From assembly GCF_051379705.1 (NCBI RefSeq), contig NZ_CP179868.1, positions 1 through 64,000 of the forward strand: a stretch of 64,000 nt of DNA, written 5' to 3'. This document shows, piece after piece, positions 51,801-59,812 of this stretch. The first letter of the stretch is position 1. The number at the start of each line of letters is the position of its first letter. Both the position numbers and the translations under genes were made by a program. This DNA is from Ekhidna sp051379705. GTDB taxonomy: Bacteria > Bacteroidota > Bacteroidia > Cytophagales > Cyclobacteriaceae. The notes beneath the pieces were generated by a model. That model did no database searches. It was not told the origin of the DNA and was given only the letters and a program-made list of their open reading frames with translations.

Positions 51801-54800
51801 TAGTGGTATAGCAACTTTCTCTGAACTGGGTTTGGCAGGACTAAATCCAGCTACAACAATCAATAGATACTTTGAAGTTATCCAAGTGACTGATATTGAT
51901 GTGTTTGGCGGAGTTGAAAGTGAAAGTACATTTGTGAGAATCGATATTTCTCCGCAAGATGCACTTACTGTTGTTGATGACCTTGATACTGAGATCAGTG
52001 ATTCTTACTGTAGAGATGACGATCCAATTGGAGATATGTCCGGCGACTTGAATATTGCCTTAAGAGCTGGTGTTACTCTTTCTGATACTTCTAATGTTGA
52101 CTTTGAAATTGATTCATATCTCGAAAGTACTTATATAGCAATAGGTACACCGGAGGTAGACAGAGGAGTTGAGTTGGATAGTTTACCTACTGTAAATTTA
52201 ATTGCATTACATGACGCAGTTGCAGGAACTATGGCTGTAGGAGGAGAGCCTACTGTTCATGTAGTTACAATGTCTTATACAGATCCAACCACCCTATGTA
52301 CAGGTGTTGTTCAGAAAGTAATTACTATATATCCTGACCCGCACATTAGTTTTGAAGTGAATGGAATAGATGTTAATGACCCTGCATTGGTAGATGAGTT
52401 TTGCTATGAAGATGGCAATGTAGCACTTCAAGGAGTTCAGTATATTTATGACAATACCGGTATTATTGATACGGTAAATCTTATTACTGGACAATTTACA
52501 AGTGATCTGACTGGTAACTTAGGTTCAAATGTAGGCCAAGGTACTTTTAATCCAACAGCAGAGCATAACGCCGCTCATGGTGTTACAGGTACAGATGCTA
52601 AGTATTTAAATAGAACCGCAGGGTCTGATGTTAGCCTAAGTTATACCGATGGATTTGGCTGTGAGCGAACAGTATCTCAAGTATTGTTTATTAATCCAGA
52701 ACCGGAAGTTTTAGAGGTCACTGGATTACCAACATCCGATTTAGCGCAATCAAATGCCACTAATTACATACGCATAACTGACTTTTGCGAAGGATCAGCT
52801 GCGGTTACAGCAGAAATTAAAATCATAGATCCAGCAGATCCTGATCCAAGCAGCATAGAAGAGGATGATTACTCAGGTTATATATTTACCTGGACAGTTG
52901 GTGGTTCATCGGTTACGGATCTTAATACTGATGGATTAGATAATACGATTGAGTTTGTGCCTGCTTCAACTACGTTAAATATTTCAGTGGTTGTAACTGA
53001 TCTAAATGGATGTTCTGAGACTTTCACTGAAGTACATGTGCTTCAAAATTTACCTGAACTGGATATCACAGGTATTGAAGATTTCTTTACCTCAGGCTCA
53101 ACTGCACTTTCTTCCTATTGCGCAGATGATACAGATCCAATCGTAGGTTTAACAGATGCGACTGTTGATGGAGATGTGGCAACTAACACTGTTAGTGTTG
53201 GTGATGTTGTTAGTTGGTCTGTAGATTCTTATAGTGATGATGATCTAACGCCAGTCCAAATCGCATCAGGAACTGGAAGTCTTCCAACTGTTGATTTAGA
53301 TGCGTGGCATACGGACGTGACCCTCAATGCACCTGGAAGCTTAGTGGGTGGTCCTTCTACTTATCATCAGATTACCATAGTTTATCAAGATCCAAGCAGG
53401 GAATATCAAGGAATAGCTACTACGTGTACGAATACGGTAATTGAAACTATAGTTGTTCACCCGGATCCGGATATTTCAATTACACTTGATGGACTTGATA
53501 TAGATGATCTTCAGTTTTGTTATGATGATATCAATATTGCATTGCAAGGGCTTGATTTAGGAAGTGGATTGGCATTAAATGGAGGTGCTCAGAATATCAT
53601 ACGAATTGATGGAGCCCAAGTCTCTTCTAATGGTCAAGCGGTGTTTAATGCCGCAACCTATCATGGGACGAATCCTGGTGATGAGTTTTTGCCACAATCA
53701 CAGCATACAATTGAGTATGTATATGAAGATGCAAATGGATGTGTAAACACCATTACAAGAGACTTCTTTGTGAATCCACGCCCACGATTTACAGGGGATG
53801 CTATACAAACGGCAAGTACATGTGCCACGTCGAGTGTGGAGTTGTTTGTTGATATGACGGATGGAGTAAGTAATTATACATTCACCTGGTTTGTAAATGG
53901 TCAGGAAGTGAATGGTGTGGACGTTATTGATGAAGATGGGAATGATAATGACGAACGTATTACTTACGACTTTGGCGGTCAGCTGACGGCTAACTTTGGA
54001 GTAACTGCTACTTACATTGGTGCCGGATTCTCAACCAGTTGTGTGGCGAGTATACAGAATCAGTCCATCACAGTGGGTGCGGAACCTATTCCGGCTATTT
54101 CGTGGGTAGGAATTACCGCTGGCAACACAAATGGTACTGATTTCACAATAACAGAGGACAATCCAACGCTTCCCGATGGTGATGTGGATCTTGTTGAGTT
54201 GGAAATTGATGGTAATGTTGAGCTAAGCGTACCAAATCCTACTTTCCCACTTAACTTTAATTATAGCTTCGCTGCGTCAGGAGATCATACAATTAATTTG
54301 ACAATGAATACAACTGCTGGTTGCGATGTGACTCTAACGAGAACTGTAAGAGTGCTGCCACATTATACTGGGTTTAATGCTTCAAATGGCTATTCAGAAT
54401 CCTTTGAGACCGCTGCTTCTTTTGATCTAACAGGTACTCAAGGAGGCTGGTTAATTGATTCATTGTCATTAGATGGAAAGAACTATTATGATACAGCATC
54501 TTCTTGGACTAGGGGTTCTTCTATTCCTGGAACAGCTGCCAGTATCGATGGGTCTGGAGCTGTTTATACAGCTCCAGGCGGATCCAATGGGTACCAAGAA
54601 TCTGAAGTTTCTTTTGTGTACTCACCTTCTTTTGATTTAAGTGAATTTACAGCACCTACAGTTAGTTTCCTTCGCTATGAAGATTTTGAGACTTTCAGGG
54701 ATGGAGTAGTTTTTCAGGTTTCAACAAATGATGGAAGAACTTGGCAGACAGTAGGTACTTACAATGCAGCATTGGAAGATGAAGGCTTAGCTTCAACTCC

Positions 54801-56037
54801 AGGGTGGTACAATAGAGAAGCCATTTCTAGTGCTCCTGGTAGTGTTGCTCCAGGATCAGCAACGGCAAGCAATAATGCCCAAGTAGGTTGGGCCCTGAAT
54901 AGTGATTGGCAAGAAGCCATTTCGCCGATTGAGATTGATCCGGCGGAAAGTGCTTATGTACGATTTAGATTTGCTTTATCTGCTCAGGCAGGTGCTAAAA
55001 CAACCAATGGTTTCGGATTTGATTTTGTTAGACTTTACGAACGAAATCAAGTTGTCTTGTTAGAACTGTTTTCCTCTACATGGAGTGCACCAAGTCTTGT
55101 TGTAAACGATTCTGTGAATTCCAGGCCGCAATACGCTGGATCTGATATTTTGAAAATCAACTACTTTACAGATTTGGCTAATAATGGCACCAATCTGGAT
55201 CAAATTAATCAGAAAAATACCACAGGCCCTGGAGCTAAAGTTGCATTTTATGGAGTAGGAAATGTACCTAATCTATCAATAGCCGGTGATGCGAACTATG
55301 TGGATATCAATGGAAACACCTATTCATTGCTGAATGCCAAACTGGCGAATGCACGATTGAACAATCCGGCATTTGATATTGTAATTGATGCTTCGGTAGA
55401 TGCAGATGGTAATCTTGTTGTAGATGCCGATTTTACTGCTACCACTTCGTTTAGTGCAAGAGATAAAATTGCATTGCATGTAGCTGTAGTTGAGCCGATA
55501 GTCACTCTAACAAGTCCAATGGGATTATATGCAGCAGGAGCCTCTGTTCAAAATGTCATGCGTAAGTTGTTGCCATCTGCTGCTGGTCAGTATGAACCAG
55601 GGCCAATTGCTGTTGGAGGGACGCGAAGTTTAGAGACAATCACTTGGCCAATTAATAACATGTTTGATCCATCCAATATACGCGTGATTGCCTACGCCCA
55701 AGACTTGAATACAAAGCAAATTTATCAGGCAGCATCTTTTGATTTGGCTACTGGTCTAACAAACAATGTACTAGGCCTTGAAGACTTAGTCGATTTTAAA
55801 GTGTATCCAAACCCAGCTGATAAAGAAGTTATGATTGAGTTTGCCAATGGACTTCAGGAAGATACTGAGTGGGTGATTTTTGATCAAGCAGGTAGAGAAG
55901 TGTTAAAAGGTGAGTTGGATAAAGGTACAGCAATCTTAACAGTTCAGACTTCAGAAATTCCTTCTGGAATGTATTTCATTCACTTGTATGGTGAAGATCA
56001 AAAGCAACGAGTTAAACGAGTAATGATTGTTCATTAA
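42829..56037 (+). CDS. Giant Ig-like-repeat surface protein with T9SS type A sorting domain
   Basis: 4402 residues. Signal peptide MRKISCLTTLLFLFTLTYSG, ending LAQ. An Ig-like domain precedes eight 108-residue repeats (residues 124-987: PTATVTVDSDPIF, VVTVTYDEPMNPATNPAITF). Further bacterial Ig/SwmB-like domains follow (FVDATFYDTDNNGSIDEILV, VISAVTADIGGTSGEVDQIT), then many Cys-paired beta modules. A segment with repeated GExVTGGTSGAT motifs lies at DNA 50605-51063. A MAM/jelly-roll-like domain sits near 54380-55060 (SFLRYEDFETFRDGVVFQVS) and an Omp28-like stretch after it (VVLLELFSSTWSAPSLVVND). The last ~80 residues are a type A sorting domain (FKVYPNPADKEVMIEFANG, IPSGMYFIHLYGE, KRVMIVH). 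No PorP lies beside it, consistent with type A export. A terminator follows at once. Likely an adhesin or matrix protein. Confidence 0.9.
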   Translation: MRKISCLTTLLFLFTLTYSGLAQTITIDSSIEGDDIVNAAEAGTVTISGTSGSGAVNGTIVRVTIGGVTEDATITGADGPWMVDLDISGEANGPFTVAAVYDPLGTPVAATNNNYAITLDQGSPTATVTVDSDPIFPGDLTQVVTVTYDEPMNPATNPAITFSSSANFTSAADGAWSGGNTIWTETFNHDGTSEQSFTETADVASTSGATDVAGNADIGDSSPAFVLDTQAPTATVTVDSDPIFQSDLTQVVTVTYDEPMNPATNPAITFSSSVNFTSAADGAWSVGNTVWTETFNHDGTAEEIGSETADVASASGATDVVGIADVGDSSPGFVIDTQSPTATVTVDSDPIFQSDLAQVVTVTYDEPMNPATNPAITFSSSANFTSAADGVWSGGNTIWTETFNHDGTAEEIGSETADVASTSGATDAAGNVDIGDSSPGFVVDTQSPTATVTVDSDPIFPGDLVQVVTVTYDEPMNPATNPAITFSSSANFTSAADGAWSGGNTIWTETFNHDGTSEQSFTETADVASTSGATDVAGNADIGDSSPAFVLDTQAPTATVTVDSDPIFQSDLTQVVTVTYDEPMNPATNPAITFSSSVNFTSAADGAWSVGNTVWTETFNHDGTAEEIGSETADVASASGATDVVGIADVGDSSPGFVIDTQSPTATVTVDSDPIFQSDLAQVVTVTYDEPMNPATNPAITFSSSANFTSAADGVWSGGNTIWTETFNHDGTAEEIGSETADVASTSGATDAAGNVDIGDSSPGFVVDTQSPTATVTVDSDPIFPGDLVQVVTVTYDEPMNPATNPAITFSSSANFTSAADGAWSGGNTIWTETFNHDGTSEQSFTETADVASTSGATDVAGNADIGDSSPAFVLDTQAPTATVTVDSDPIFQSDLTQVVTVTYDEPMNPATNPAITFSSSVNFTSAADGAWSVGNTVWTETFNHDGTAEEIGSETADVASASGATDVVGIADVGDSSPGFVIDTQSPTFVDATFYDTDNNGSIDEILVEFSEDVDEGTVSDIDFNIAGTGLGSTAFTVFSAGFPAGNGVDASLTDNYITLLVTITGTTDQTIAYTAGSLADEAGNLALSNGGLTTIDLAPPVIISAVTADIGGTSGEVDQITVTFSEDIDGATLDTDGGSDDFIVTDGAYTYTVASVAANGTNGADITLTERGSPDTGVTPDINLGIADIEDLAPSNNALTAAQDFTTTQDGAPPVMYDFTLQPTNSFLEVVFSETIQRVGGGTPLLADFNENQANVTPTTTITINSLTDAAGTVLASPEDTIQFTLTVGPVPSAYDVGDNVVIDTDGTTIEDAAGNPLVDGEFVGPVQVNDVNNVVTIVDAIWVTTSSPEGYIELEFSDGVYGSATNKSIRLANSANGIYEQANWTDGTALCDDNDDLCATYNANGSLVFVNSDGNNDIELRAGNNGSGGATDEDKEIRFSTANASNIIDYDGTKHRFYVNDIDNGPWTGEETYTFGPANASSGKINGRSTASTMIGSYTFVFTLPDQVAEDFDNATATAYDVDNDGNIDEVEVVMPDGIEDATVTLSEFQFNSIVPSGFDTGTTPNDDTFRLLFDSYSGTAVLGNLVYTAGTLEDDAEVNASYLPSGNAVDGGTITPVDAAGPVILSALTADNDLNGQIDEITVTFSEAFADLGIDDTDFSLSGGYTIPGAGFSVASPDVTLTVDESGSGDTYITPDVTVSASILQDLSAGSADNPAQTFTNTSDGAAPFSDVDVLATTDASPDLSGNIDDPNATVLVNVSTFTRAATNNGDGTWSFSNTGSAPGGFTLGALGNYEVTVIGVDPFGNTSTDITNNELTINGGATINPTNDGGSPLTMCTSDGYQPLGQIQIVETGNGDFSSSGTINLTLPDGFEFNTGATVTSTGSSLVDISVAFSYVGSVTLRLTITYDGVDDGLDDLRINGLEVQATSGGQSGDLERNGGTANLLTTGTNFSSFVSEIEPSTISSLDEAVYTTNDVASLTIRSGLNFTLDATDQAPTTVNWYENVFDGTPEHTGVTANQAQLNSAEGLYTYFVANNDGTCDSPPLEFELLLFSDDDPTTGPVDSTFVDQIFIVTDDTDTIYLSNPAGHTVNVSGAGTTVTNPGDSPNPLLVIFDPAIAGDDGAGGPQAHTITYDITNNATGASTSRIVTFTVEPETEIFTGPPAKEYCYDGSTLTLTWDNTGFNAPNTFTNPYIQYVDVIAMRYNGINFNLDGPTVQAGGYSGSATPYEYDLDLNLLGIPDGDFENIRFARVIIDAFGVKRTDAFNYFLVYGEPFVTLTNVSAAYCEDDTPFTINRTTSYVESVDDNNPDNPIPTYNGETNQPIVNGYELYRWNGASYVLYEDFTSTGPYGIVNDFDPSDPNQNSTVDANDVGQFRITYYTEALTPNSCIGRYDIVVNVNADTPAPTLDAATLAGGGAIGFVDNVANEPGVVEDNEYLLEYCVGDIAANFVTGDLNTVRWYDENRNLLGGLTGLTSVTPAQVGLSTVSGRWTEQSDIFYFTSTDANGCESDYRLVSVEVYPIPDAPNTDLSAWPSEVVSGSNIFLDYSLPRASSVNPATLAFDPISAGDETYNASVYFGGIIGSNLYFLTVTGGSGTFIQGEVVTGGTSGATGTVHYRSGSLIAIRDVTGTFINEGITGSVSGATTTVTNYATRRVLSNEFLSTLPIDHIGYIYSSAVIPVPFTIGETITGGTSGATAVVYRNYSSNYIFIRFTSTTQFEVGEVVTGGSSGSTLTVTQLFDNFNPNYRYTVSQTSNINLTSNFAGCEGSAVNIYIYGQLAPTNADTVDFNDLTDEYHVAEGDALANITHTASQGMDNYIWYEDVTRTDTIAVLVNGGSMTQDILDDAKVDGTKQLTTSGGLVTDRNDDGVNDVYTYYLTRVDNAIASRGFDGSQSATPLPVTLTVHAIQLQPSVASDNSTGSLGTPDFPDLDASANNFYSICTDQLESDIRLVATEATNAATPREFRWYVSNASFDTRGSLLATDGSGIATFSELGLAGLNPATTINRYFEVIQVTDIDVFGGVESESTFVRIDISPQDALTVVDDLDTEISDSYCRDDDPIGDMSGDLNIALRAGVTLSDTSNVDFEIDSYLESTYIAIGTPEVDRGVELDSLPTVNLIALHDAVAGTMAVGGEPTVHVVTMSYTDPTTLCTGVVQKVITIYPDPHISFEVNGIDVNDPALVDEFCYEDGNVALQGVQYIYDNTGIIDTVNLITGQFTSDLTGNLGSNVGQGTFNPTAEHNAAHGVTGTDAKYLNRTAGSDVSLSYTDGFGCERTVSQVLFINPEPEVLEVTGLPTSDLAQSNATNYIRITDFCEGSAAVTAEIKIIDPADPDPSSIEEDDYSGYIFTWTVGGSSVTDLNTDGLDNTIEFVPASTTLNISVVVTDLNGCSETFTEVHVLQNLPELDITGIEDFFTSGSTALSSYCADDTDPIVGLTDATVDGDVATNTVSVGDVVSWSVDSYSDDDLTPVQIASGTGSLPTVDLDAWHTDVTLNAPGSLVGGPSTYHQITIVYQDPSREYQGIATTCTNTVIETIVVHPDPDISITLDGLDIDDLQFCYDDINIALQGLDLGSGLALNGGAQNIIRIDGAQVSSNGQAVFNAATYHGTNPGDEFLPQSQHTIEYVYEDANGCVNTITRDFFVNPRPRFTGDAIQTASTCATSSVELFVDMTDGVSNYTFTWFVNGQEVNGVDVIDEDGNDNDERITYDFGGQLTANFGVTATYIGAGFSTSCVASIQNQSITVGAEPIPAISWVGITAGNTNGTDFTITEDNPTLPDGDVDLVELEIDGNVELSVPNPTFPLNFNYSFAASGDHTINLTMNTTAGCDVTLTRTVRVLPHYTGFNASNGYSESFETAASFDLTGTQGGWLIDSLSLDGKNYYDTASSWTRGSSIPGTAASIDGSGAVYTAPGGSNGYQESEVSFVYSPSFDLSEFTAPTVSFLRYEDFETFRDGVVFQVSTNDGRTWQTVGTYNAALEDEGLASTPGWYNREAISSAPGSVAPGSATASNNAQVGWALNSDWQEAISPIEIDPAESAYVRFRFALSAQAGAKTTNGFGFDFVRLYERNQVVLLELFSSTWSAPSLVVNDSVNSRPQYAGSDILKINYFTDLANNGTNLDQINQKNTTGPGAKVAFYGVGNVPNLSIAGDANYVDINGNTYSLLNAKLANARLNNPAFDIVIDASVDADGNLVVDADFTATTSFSARDKIALHVAVVEPIVTLTSPMGLYAAGASVQNVMRKLLPSAAGQYEPGPIAVGGTRSLETITWPINNMFDPSNIRVIAYAQDLNTKQIYQAASFDLATGLTNNVLGLEDLVDFKVYPNPADKEVMIEFANGLQEDTEWVIFDQAGREVLKGELDKGTAILTVQTSEIPSGMYFIHLYGEDQKQRVKRVMIVH
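43198..45789 (+). repeat. Eight 324-bp tandem repeats in ABC-ABC-AB order
   Basis: Eight units of 108 codons fill exactly 2592 bp. Three subtypes can be told apart. A: SDPIFPGDL and GTSEQSFTETAD. B: ANFT changed to VNFT, GAWSVGNTVW, DVVGIADVGDSS. C: SDLAQVV, GVWSGGNTIW, DAAGNVDIGDSS. The order A-B-C-A-B-C-A-B gives a 972-bp higher-order period, and the second and third sets are almost identical at base level. This points to duplication of a three-unit block by unequal exchange. Confidence 0.95.
50605..51063 (+). repeat. Short GE-x-VTGGTSGAT motif repeats within the 4402-residue protein
   Basis: Four degenerate copies of one short motif lie close together: FIQGEVVTGGTSGATGTV, FINEGITGSVSGATTTV, FTIGETITGGTSGATAVV and FEVGEVVTGGSSGSTLTV. 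From memory, this 'F-x-x-GE-x-x-TG-x-x-SGA-x-x-x-V' beta motif is common in phage and marine-virus structural proteins. Its presence inside a T9SS surface protein is unusual. Family assignment is from recall only. Confidence 0.7.
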
Positions 56038-56052
56038 CGAAAACCATAAAAT

Positions 56053-56085
56053 AAAGCCCCGATTGATTCCAATCGGGGCTTTTTT
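56053..56085. terminator. Bidirectional intrinsic terminator between the 4402-residue gene and leuS
   Basis: A perfect stem AGCCCCGATTG / CAATCGGGGCT with a four-base loop (ATTC) is followed by six T's on the plus strand. The flanking A's extend the stem. On the minus strand the same hairpin is followed by a T-rich tract (TTTATTTTAT). It lies 15 bp after the plus-strand stop and about 18 bp beyond the leuS stop, so it can serve both convergent genes. Confidence 0.93.
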
Positions 56086-56103
56086 GTTGATCTAATTTTA
56101 CAC

Positions 56104-58869
56104 TTATATCACAATATTCACGATCTTATTCGGAACGACAATGACCTTTTTTGGGTCTTTGCCATCCATCCATTTTTGGATGGCCTCATTGGCGAGTGCT
56201 CCTTTCTCAATTTCCTCTTTACTGGCATTCGCAGGGAAATTGATTTTAGCCCTCATTTTCCCATTAACAGAAACCGGGTACTCAATGCTGTCTTCGACTA
56301 AGTGTTTTTCATCAAATACAGGATAATCCGCCTCAACAATTGTTGATTCATTACCTAGTAGGTGCCAAACTTCCTCAGAGATGTGCGGAGCAAATGGCGA
56401 TAACGCGATAGTTAAAGGTTCCAGTATTGCTCTTTTGTTACACTTCAATGCTGAGAGTTCATTTACAGCAATCATAAACGTACTTACGGATGTATTCAGC
56501 GATAGGGTATCTATATCTTCAGCGACTTTCTTTAATGTTCCATGAAGGATTTTCAATTCCTCTTTGGTGGGTTCCTCATCGCTAATGCTTAGCGAGTCGT
56601 CATCATGGAACAACGACCAGTATTTGCGGAGGAACTTATATACACCTTCAATGCCATTGGTGTTCCATGGCTTGCTTTGCTCAATCGGGCCGAGAAACAT
56701 TTCATACATGCGTAGAGTATCTGCCCCATATCGATCAATCAAATCATCCGGATTTACTACGTTGTACTTGGATTTTGACATTTTTTCAACTTCCCAGCCA
56801 CATATGTATTTGCCGTCTTCCAAAATGAATTCAGCTCCTTCAGCATCTGTTCGAAACTTCTTGAAAGCATCAATATTCAAAACATCATCTTTTACAATGG
56901 ATACATCGACATGAATAGGAGTGGTTTCATATTGGTTCTTTAGTCCTTTCGAGACAAACTTATTCTGACCGTTCACGCGATATGCAAAGTTTGACCGTCC
57001 CTGAATCATTCCTTGATTGATCAATTTCTTTGCAAATTCGTCGACCTCAATGATTTCCAAATCGTATAGAAATTTGGTCCAAAAGCGTGAGTAAAGTAAA
57101 TGACCTGTCGCATGCTCGCTACCACCCAAATAGAAATCCACATCCTTCCAGTAATTCATTGCTTGATTGCTGCAGAATTCTGACTCATTATCAGGATCCA
57201 TGTATCGGAGGAAGTACCAGCTACTTCCGGCCCACCCAGGCATTGTGGATAGTTCATAAGGGTGTCCCTTGTAGTTCCAGTCGGTTGCTCGACCTAACGG
57301 TGGATCACCATCTTCGGTTGGTAGGTACTCATCAACTTTTGGAAGATTCAATGGAAGGTCCTTATCAGGAATCAACTTTGGTATGCCATCTTCATAATAT
57401 ACCGGAATAGGCTCACCCCAGTATCTCTGGCGGCCAAAGATTGCATCTCTTAGTTTGTAGTTTACTTTCCTTACTCCAATATTTCTTTTTTCAACTTCCT
57501 GAATTCCACGTTCCATAGCTTCAGCGGGTGTGAGGCCATTCAAGAAATCGGAGTTGATAATTTTGCCTTCTTTGGTAGGATCAGCTTCAGTTTCTGTCAA
57601 GTTCTGAGCATCATTTATAAGAGGAATTGGAAGATCAAATTTCTTAGCAAAATCGAAATCCCGCTGGTCGCCGCTAGGAACGGCCATAACCGCACCTGTG
57701 CCATAGCCCGCCAGTACGTAATCGGCAATGTAAACTGGAAGTCGATCTCCGGAAAAAGGATGAATCGCATAACTTCCGGTAAATACTCCTGTTACATTTT
57801 TAGCATCGCTCATTCGCTCGCGTTCAGAACGATTCTTCGCTATTTCAATGTATCCATTTACTTGATTCTTCTGATCAGTAGTTGTCAATGATTTAGCTAA
57901 TTCACTTTCAGGAGCTACAACCATAAAGGTTACTCCATAGATGGTGTCAATGCGTGTGGTAAAGACCCTGATTTTACTATCAGATCCGTGTACTTCAAAA
58001 TCAATTTCAGCTCCATAGGACTTGCCAATCCAGTTTCTTTGCATCTCCTTTATAGGTTCTGGCCAATCAATTTTATCCAATCCACTTAATAGTCGATCAG
58101 CATATGCAGTAATTCGCATACTCCACTGGGGCATTTTTTTCTTTACCACAGGGTGTCCGCCTCGCTCTGAGAATCCATCCTTTACCTCATCATTTGAAAG
58201 CACAGTACCTAGTGCCGGGCACCAGTTCACAGTCGTTTCAGCTTGATAGGTTAGTCTATATTTTAATAGGAATAGTTGTCTTTCTTTCTCAGAATAAGCT
58301 TGCCAATCTTCTGCTGATATAATTGGTGTGTCATCATCACAAGCTGCATTGATTTGAGCATTTCCTTCTTTTTCAAGTAAAGCAATAAGCGCGTCAATTG
58401 ATTCAGCTTTATCTGAATCTTGGTTGTACCAGCTGTTATAGATTAGTTTAAAAATCCATTGCGTCCACTTATAAAATGTTGGATCACTGGTCCTAAGTTC
58501 CCTTGACCAGTCGTAGGAGAAAGCCAGTGCCTTCAACTGCTCTTTGTATCTGGATATATTTTCTTCTGTAGTAACAGCCGGATGTTGACCTGTTTGAATA
58601 GCATATTGTTCAGCGGGCAGGCCGAAGCTGTCAAATCCCATTGGGTGTAGTACATTATACCCATTGAGTCTTTTGAACCGAGAGACAATATCCGAGGCGA
58701 TATAGCCTAATGGATGACCTACATGGAGCCCTGCTCCGGATGGATATGGAAACATATCGAGTATGTAATATTTGGGTTTATCCGAGTCGTTCGAAACCTC
58801 ATATACCTTGTGGTCATTCCAGTACTGTTGCCACTTTTTTTCGATTTCTTGAAAATTGTATTCGGCCAT
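56104..58869 (-). CDS. leuS: Leucyl-tRNA synthetase
   Basis: Class I aminoacyl-tRNA synthetase charging tRNA-Leu; cytoplasmic. 921 residues, normal for Bacteroidota LeuS. The HIGH motif is HVGH (49-52) within PYPSGAGLHVGHPLGY, and KMSKS lies near residue 694 (VEKMSKSKYNVVNPDD). The CP1 editing domain lies between about 240 and 440, with the threonine-rich TTRIDTIYG and the GTGAVMAVPSGDQRDFDFA segment. The WCPALGTVLSNDEV and GSSWYFLRYMDP segments are also typical. The anticodon-binding domain (HISEEVWHLLG) and the C-terminal tail (GKMRAKINFPANASKEEIEK) are complete. An exact -7 box lies 21 bp upstream and a shared terminator downstream, so it appears to be a single-gene unit. Confidence 0.98.
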   Translation of the reverse strand: MAEYNFQEIEKKWQQYWNDHKVYEVSNDSDKPKYYILDMFPYPSGAGLHVGHPLGYIASDIVSRFKRLNGYNVLHPMGFDSFGLPAEQYAIQTGQHPAVTTEENISRYKEQLKALAFSYDWSRELRTSDPTFYKWTQWIFKLIYNSWYNQDSDKAESIDALIALLEKEGNAQINAACDDDTPIISAEDWQAYSEKERQLFLLKYRLTYQAETTVNWCPALGTVLSNDEVKDGFSERGGHPVVKKKMPQWSMRITAYADRLLSGLDKIDWPEPIKEMQRNWIGKSYGAEIDFEVHGSDSKIRVFTTRIDTIYGVTFMVVAPESELAKSLTTTDQKNQVNGYIEIAKNRSERERMSDAKNVTGVFTGSYAIHPFSGDRLPVYIADYVLAGYGTGAVMAVPSGDQRDFDFAKKFDLPIPLINDAQNLTETEADPTKEGKIINSDFLNGLTPAEAMERGIQEVEKRNIGVRKVNYKLRDAIFGRQRYWGEPIPVYYEDGIPKLIPDKDLPLNLPKVDEYLPTEDGDPPLGRATDWNYKGHPYELSTMPGWAGSSWYFLRYMDPDNESEFCSNQAMNYWKDVDFYLGGSEHATGHLLYSRFWTKFLYDLEIIEVDEFAKKLINQGMIQGRSNFAYRVNGQNKFVSKGLKNQYETTPIHVDVSIVKDDVLNIDAFKKFRTDAEGAEFILEDGKYICGWEVEKMSKSKYNVVNPDDLIDRYGADTLRMYEMFLGPIEQSKPWNTNGIEGVYKFLRKYWSLFHDDDSLSISDEEPTKEELKILHGTLKKVAEDIDTLSLNTSVSTFMIAVNELSALKCNKRAILEPLTIALSPFAPHISEEVWHLLGNESTIVEADYPVFDEKHLVEDSIEYPVSVNGKMRAKINFPANASKEEIEKGALANEAIQKWMDGKDPKKVIVVPNKIVNIVI

Positions 58870-58889
58870 TTATTGAATTTTAAAGCTCG

Positions 58890-58897
58890 CAAAGGTA
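58890..58897 (-). promoter_or_regulatory. Candidate Bacteroidota -7 box for leuS
   Basis: The minus strand reads TACCTTTG, an exact TAnnTTTG match, 21 bp ahead of the leuS ATG, which would give a leader of about 15 bases. The -33 position shows no good TTG. Placement in a divergent 122-bp intergenic region supports it. Confidence 0.45.
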
Positions 58898-58991
58898 AAA
58901 GATGCGAATAAGAAAGTAGGTTTATAATTTGAGGAAACCATTACATATTTTACCTGTCCTTAGATCAAACAAACTCAATTAATAAGAAGGA

Positions 58992-59753
58992 ATGAAAAAA
59001 CTTTGGATTTTAGCGATCACTTTAGCGATTTCGGTCACATTGCTAGCGCAGGAGGGAGACAGTGCAAAGACCGAGCAAAAGATTATTGTAGCAGATACAA
59101 TTCCTAAACCGGCAGAGAAGCCGGAAGTTAAACAGGAAGACGACACGCCCAAGATTATATATTACCAAAGCACAGAGCCTGAAAGAAGGAAGGAAAGGCG
59201 TAGAGACATTAAGACTTTGAGTGGTTCTATGAGTCATAGTGGTGGGTTTGGAGCCTTATCTTTTAGGAGTACGAAATTCAGAGATGAATCACTAGTGCTT
59301 GGGGGATTACGAGGTGGATGGATCATCAACCGGACCTTGGCCATAGGTGTCGAAGGTCATGGTATCATACCAACAGCAAAGTTTGATGATATAGAGGCTG
59401 GGAGAGAAGTAAACATTCTTGGTGGCTATGGAGGTATGTTTCTTGAACTTATCTTCTTTTCAAATGAAGTTGTTCATATAACTTTTCCTGTTTCCGGAGG
59501 TGCTGGCTGGTTGGGATATCATCGCACCAATGAAGACAATACAATGCCTGCTCCACTGGACAAAGAAGTAGACAGTGATGTGTTCTGGTATATCGAACCT
59601 GGCGCCAGCTTAGAGTTCAATATCAGTCGTAATTTCAGATTGGCGATGGGTATGAGTAAGCGGTTTACGCAGGATATGGAATTGATTAATACGGAGACTG
59701 ATGCTTTCGATAAATTGAACTACTTCATCACATTGAAGATTGGTGGTTTTTGA
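58992..59753 (+). CDS. Exported outer-membrane beta-barrel-like protein of unknown function
   Basis: 253 residues. Signal peptide MKKLWILAITLAISVTLLAQ, then a Lys/Glu/Pro-rich linker (about 21-75: KPAEKPEVKQEDDTPK, ending in ERRKERRRD), then about eight amphipathic beta strands (LSGSMSHSGGFGALSFRSTK, LGGLRGGWIINRTLAIGVEG, LGGYGGMFLELIFFSNE, YIEPGASLEFNISRNFRLAM), ending in NYFITLKIGGF with the aromatic C-terminus usual for outer-membrane barrels. Divergent from leuS with 122 bp between starts, and followed by a hairpin terminator. No named family recognised. Confidence 0.8.
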   Translation: MKKLWILAITLAISVTLLAQEGDSAKTEQKIIVADTIPKPAEKPEVKQEDDTPKIIYYQSTEPERRKERRRDIKTLSGSMSHSGGFGALSFRSTKFRDESLVLGGLRGGWIINRTLAIGVEGHGIIPTAKFDDIEAGREVNILGGYGGMFLELIFFSNEVVHITFPVSGGAGWLGYHRTNEDNTMPAPLDKEVDSDVFWYIEPGASLEFNISRNFRLAMGMSKRFTQDMELINTETDAFDKLNYFITLKIGGF

Positions 59754-59761
59754 TAGAAAAC

Positions 59762-59794
59762 AAAAAAGCCCCTGCAAAACTGAGGGGCTTTTCT
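59762..59794. terminator. Bidirectional intrinsic terminator
   Basis: Stem AAAAGCCCCT (59764-59773) pairs with AGGGGCTTTT (59783-59792) around a nine-base loop. A run of A's precedes it and T's follow, so it can work on both strands. It sits between the convergent stops at 59753 and 59813. Confidence 0.9.
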
Positions 59795-59812
59795 AAAGGA
59801 TTAGGTTAGGAA

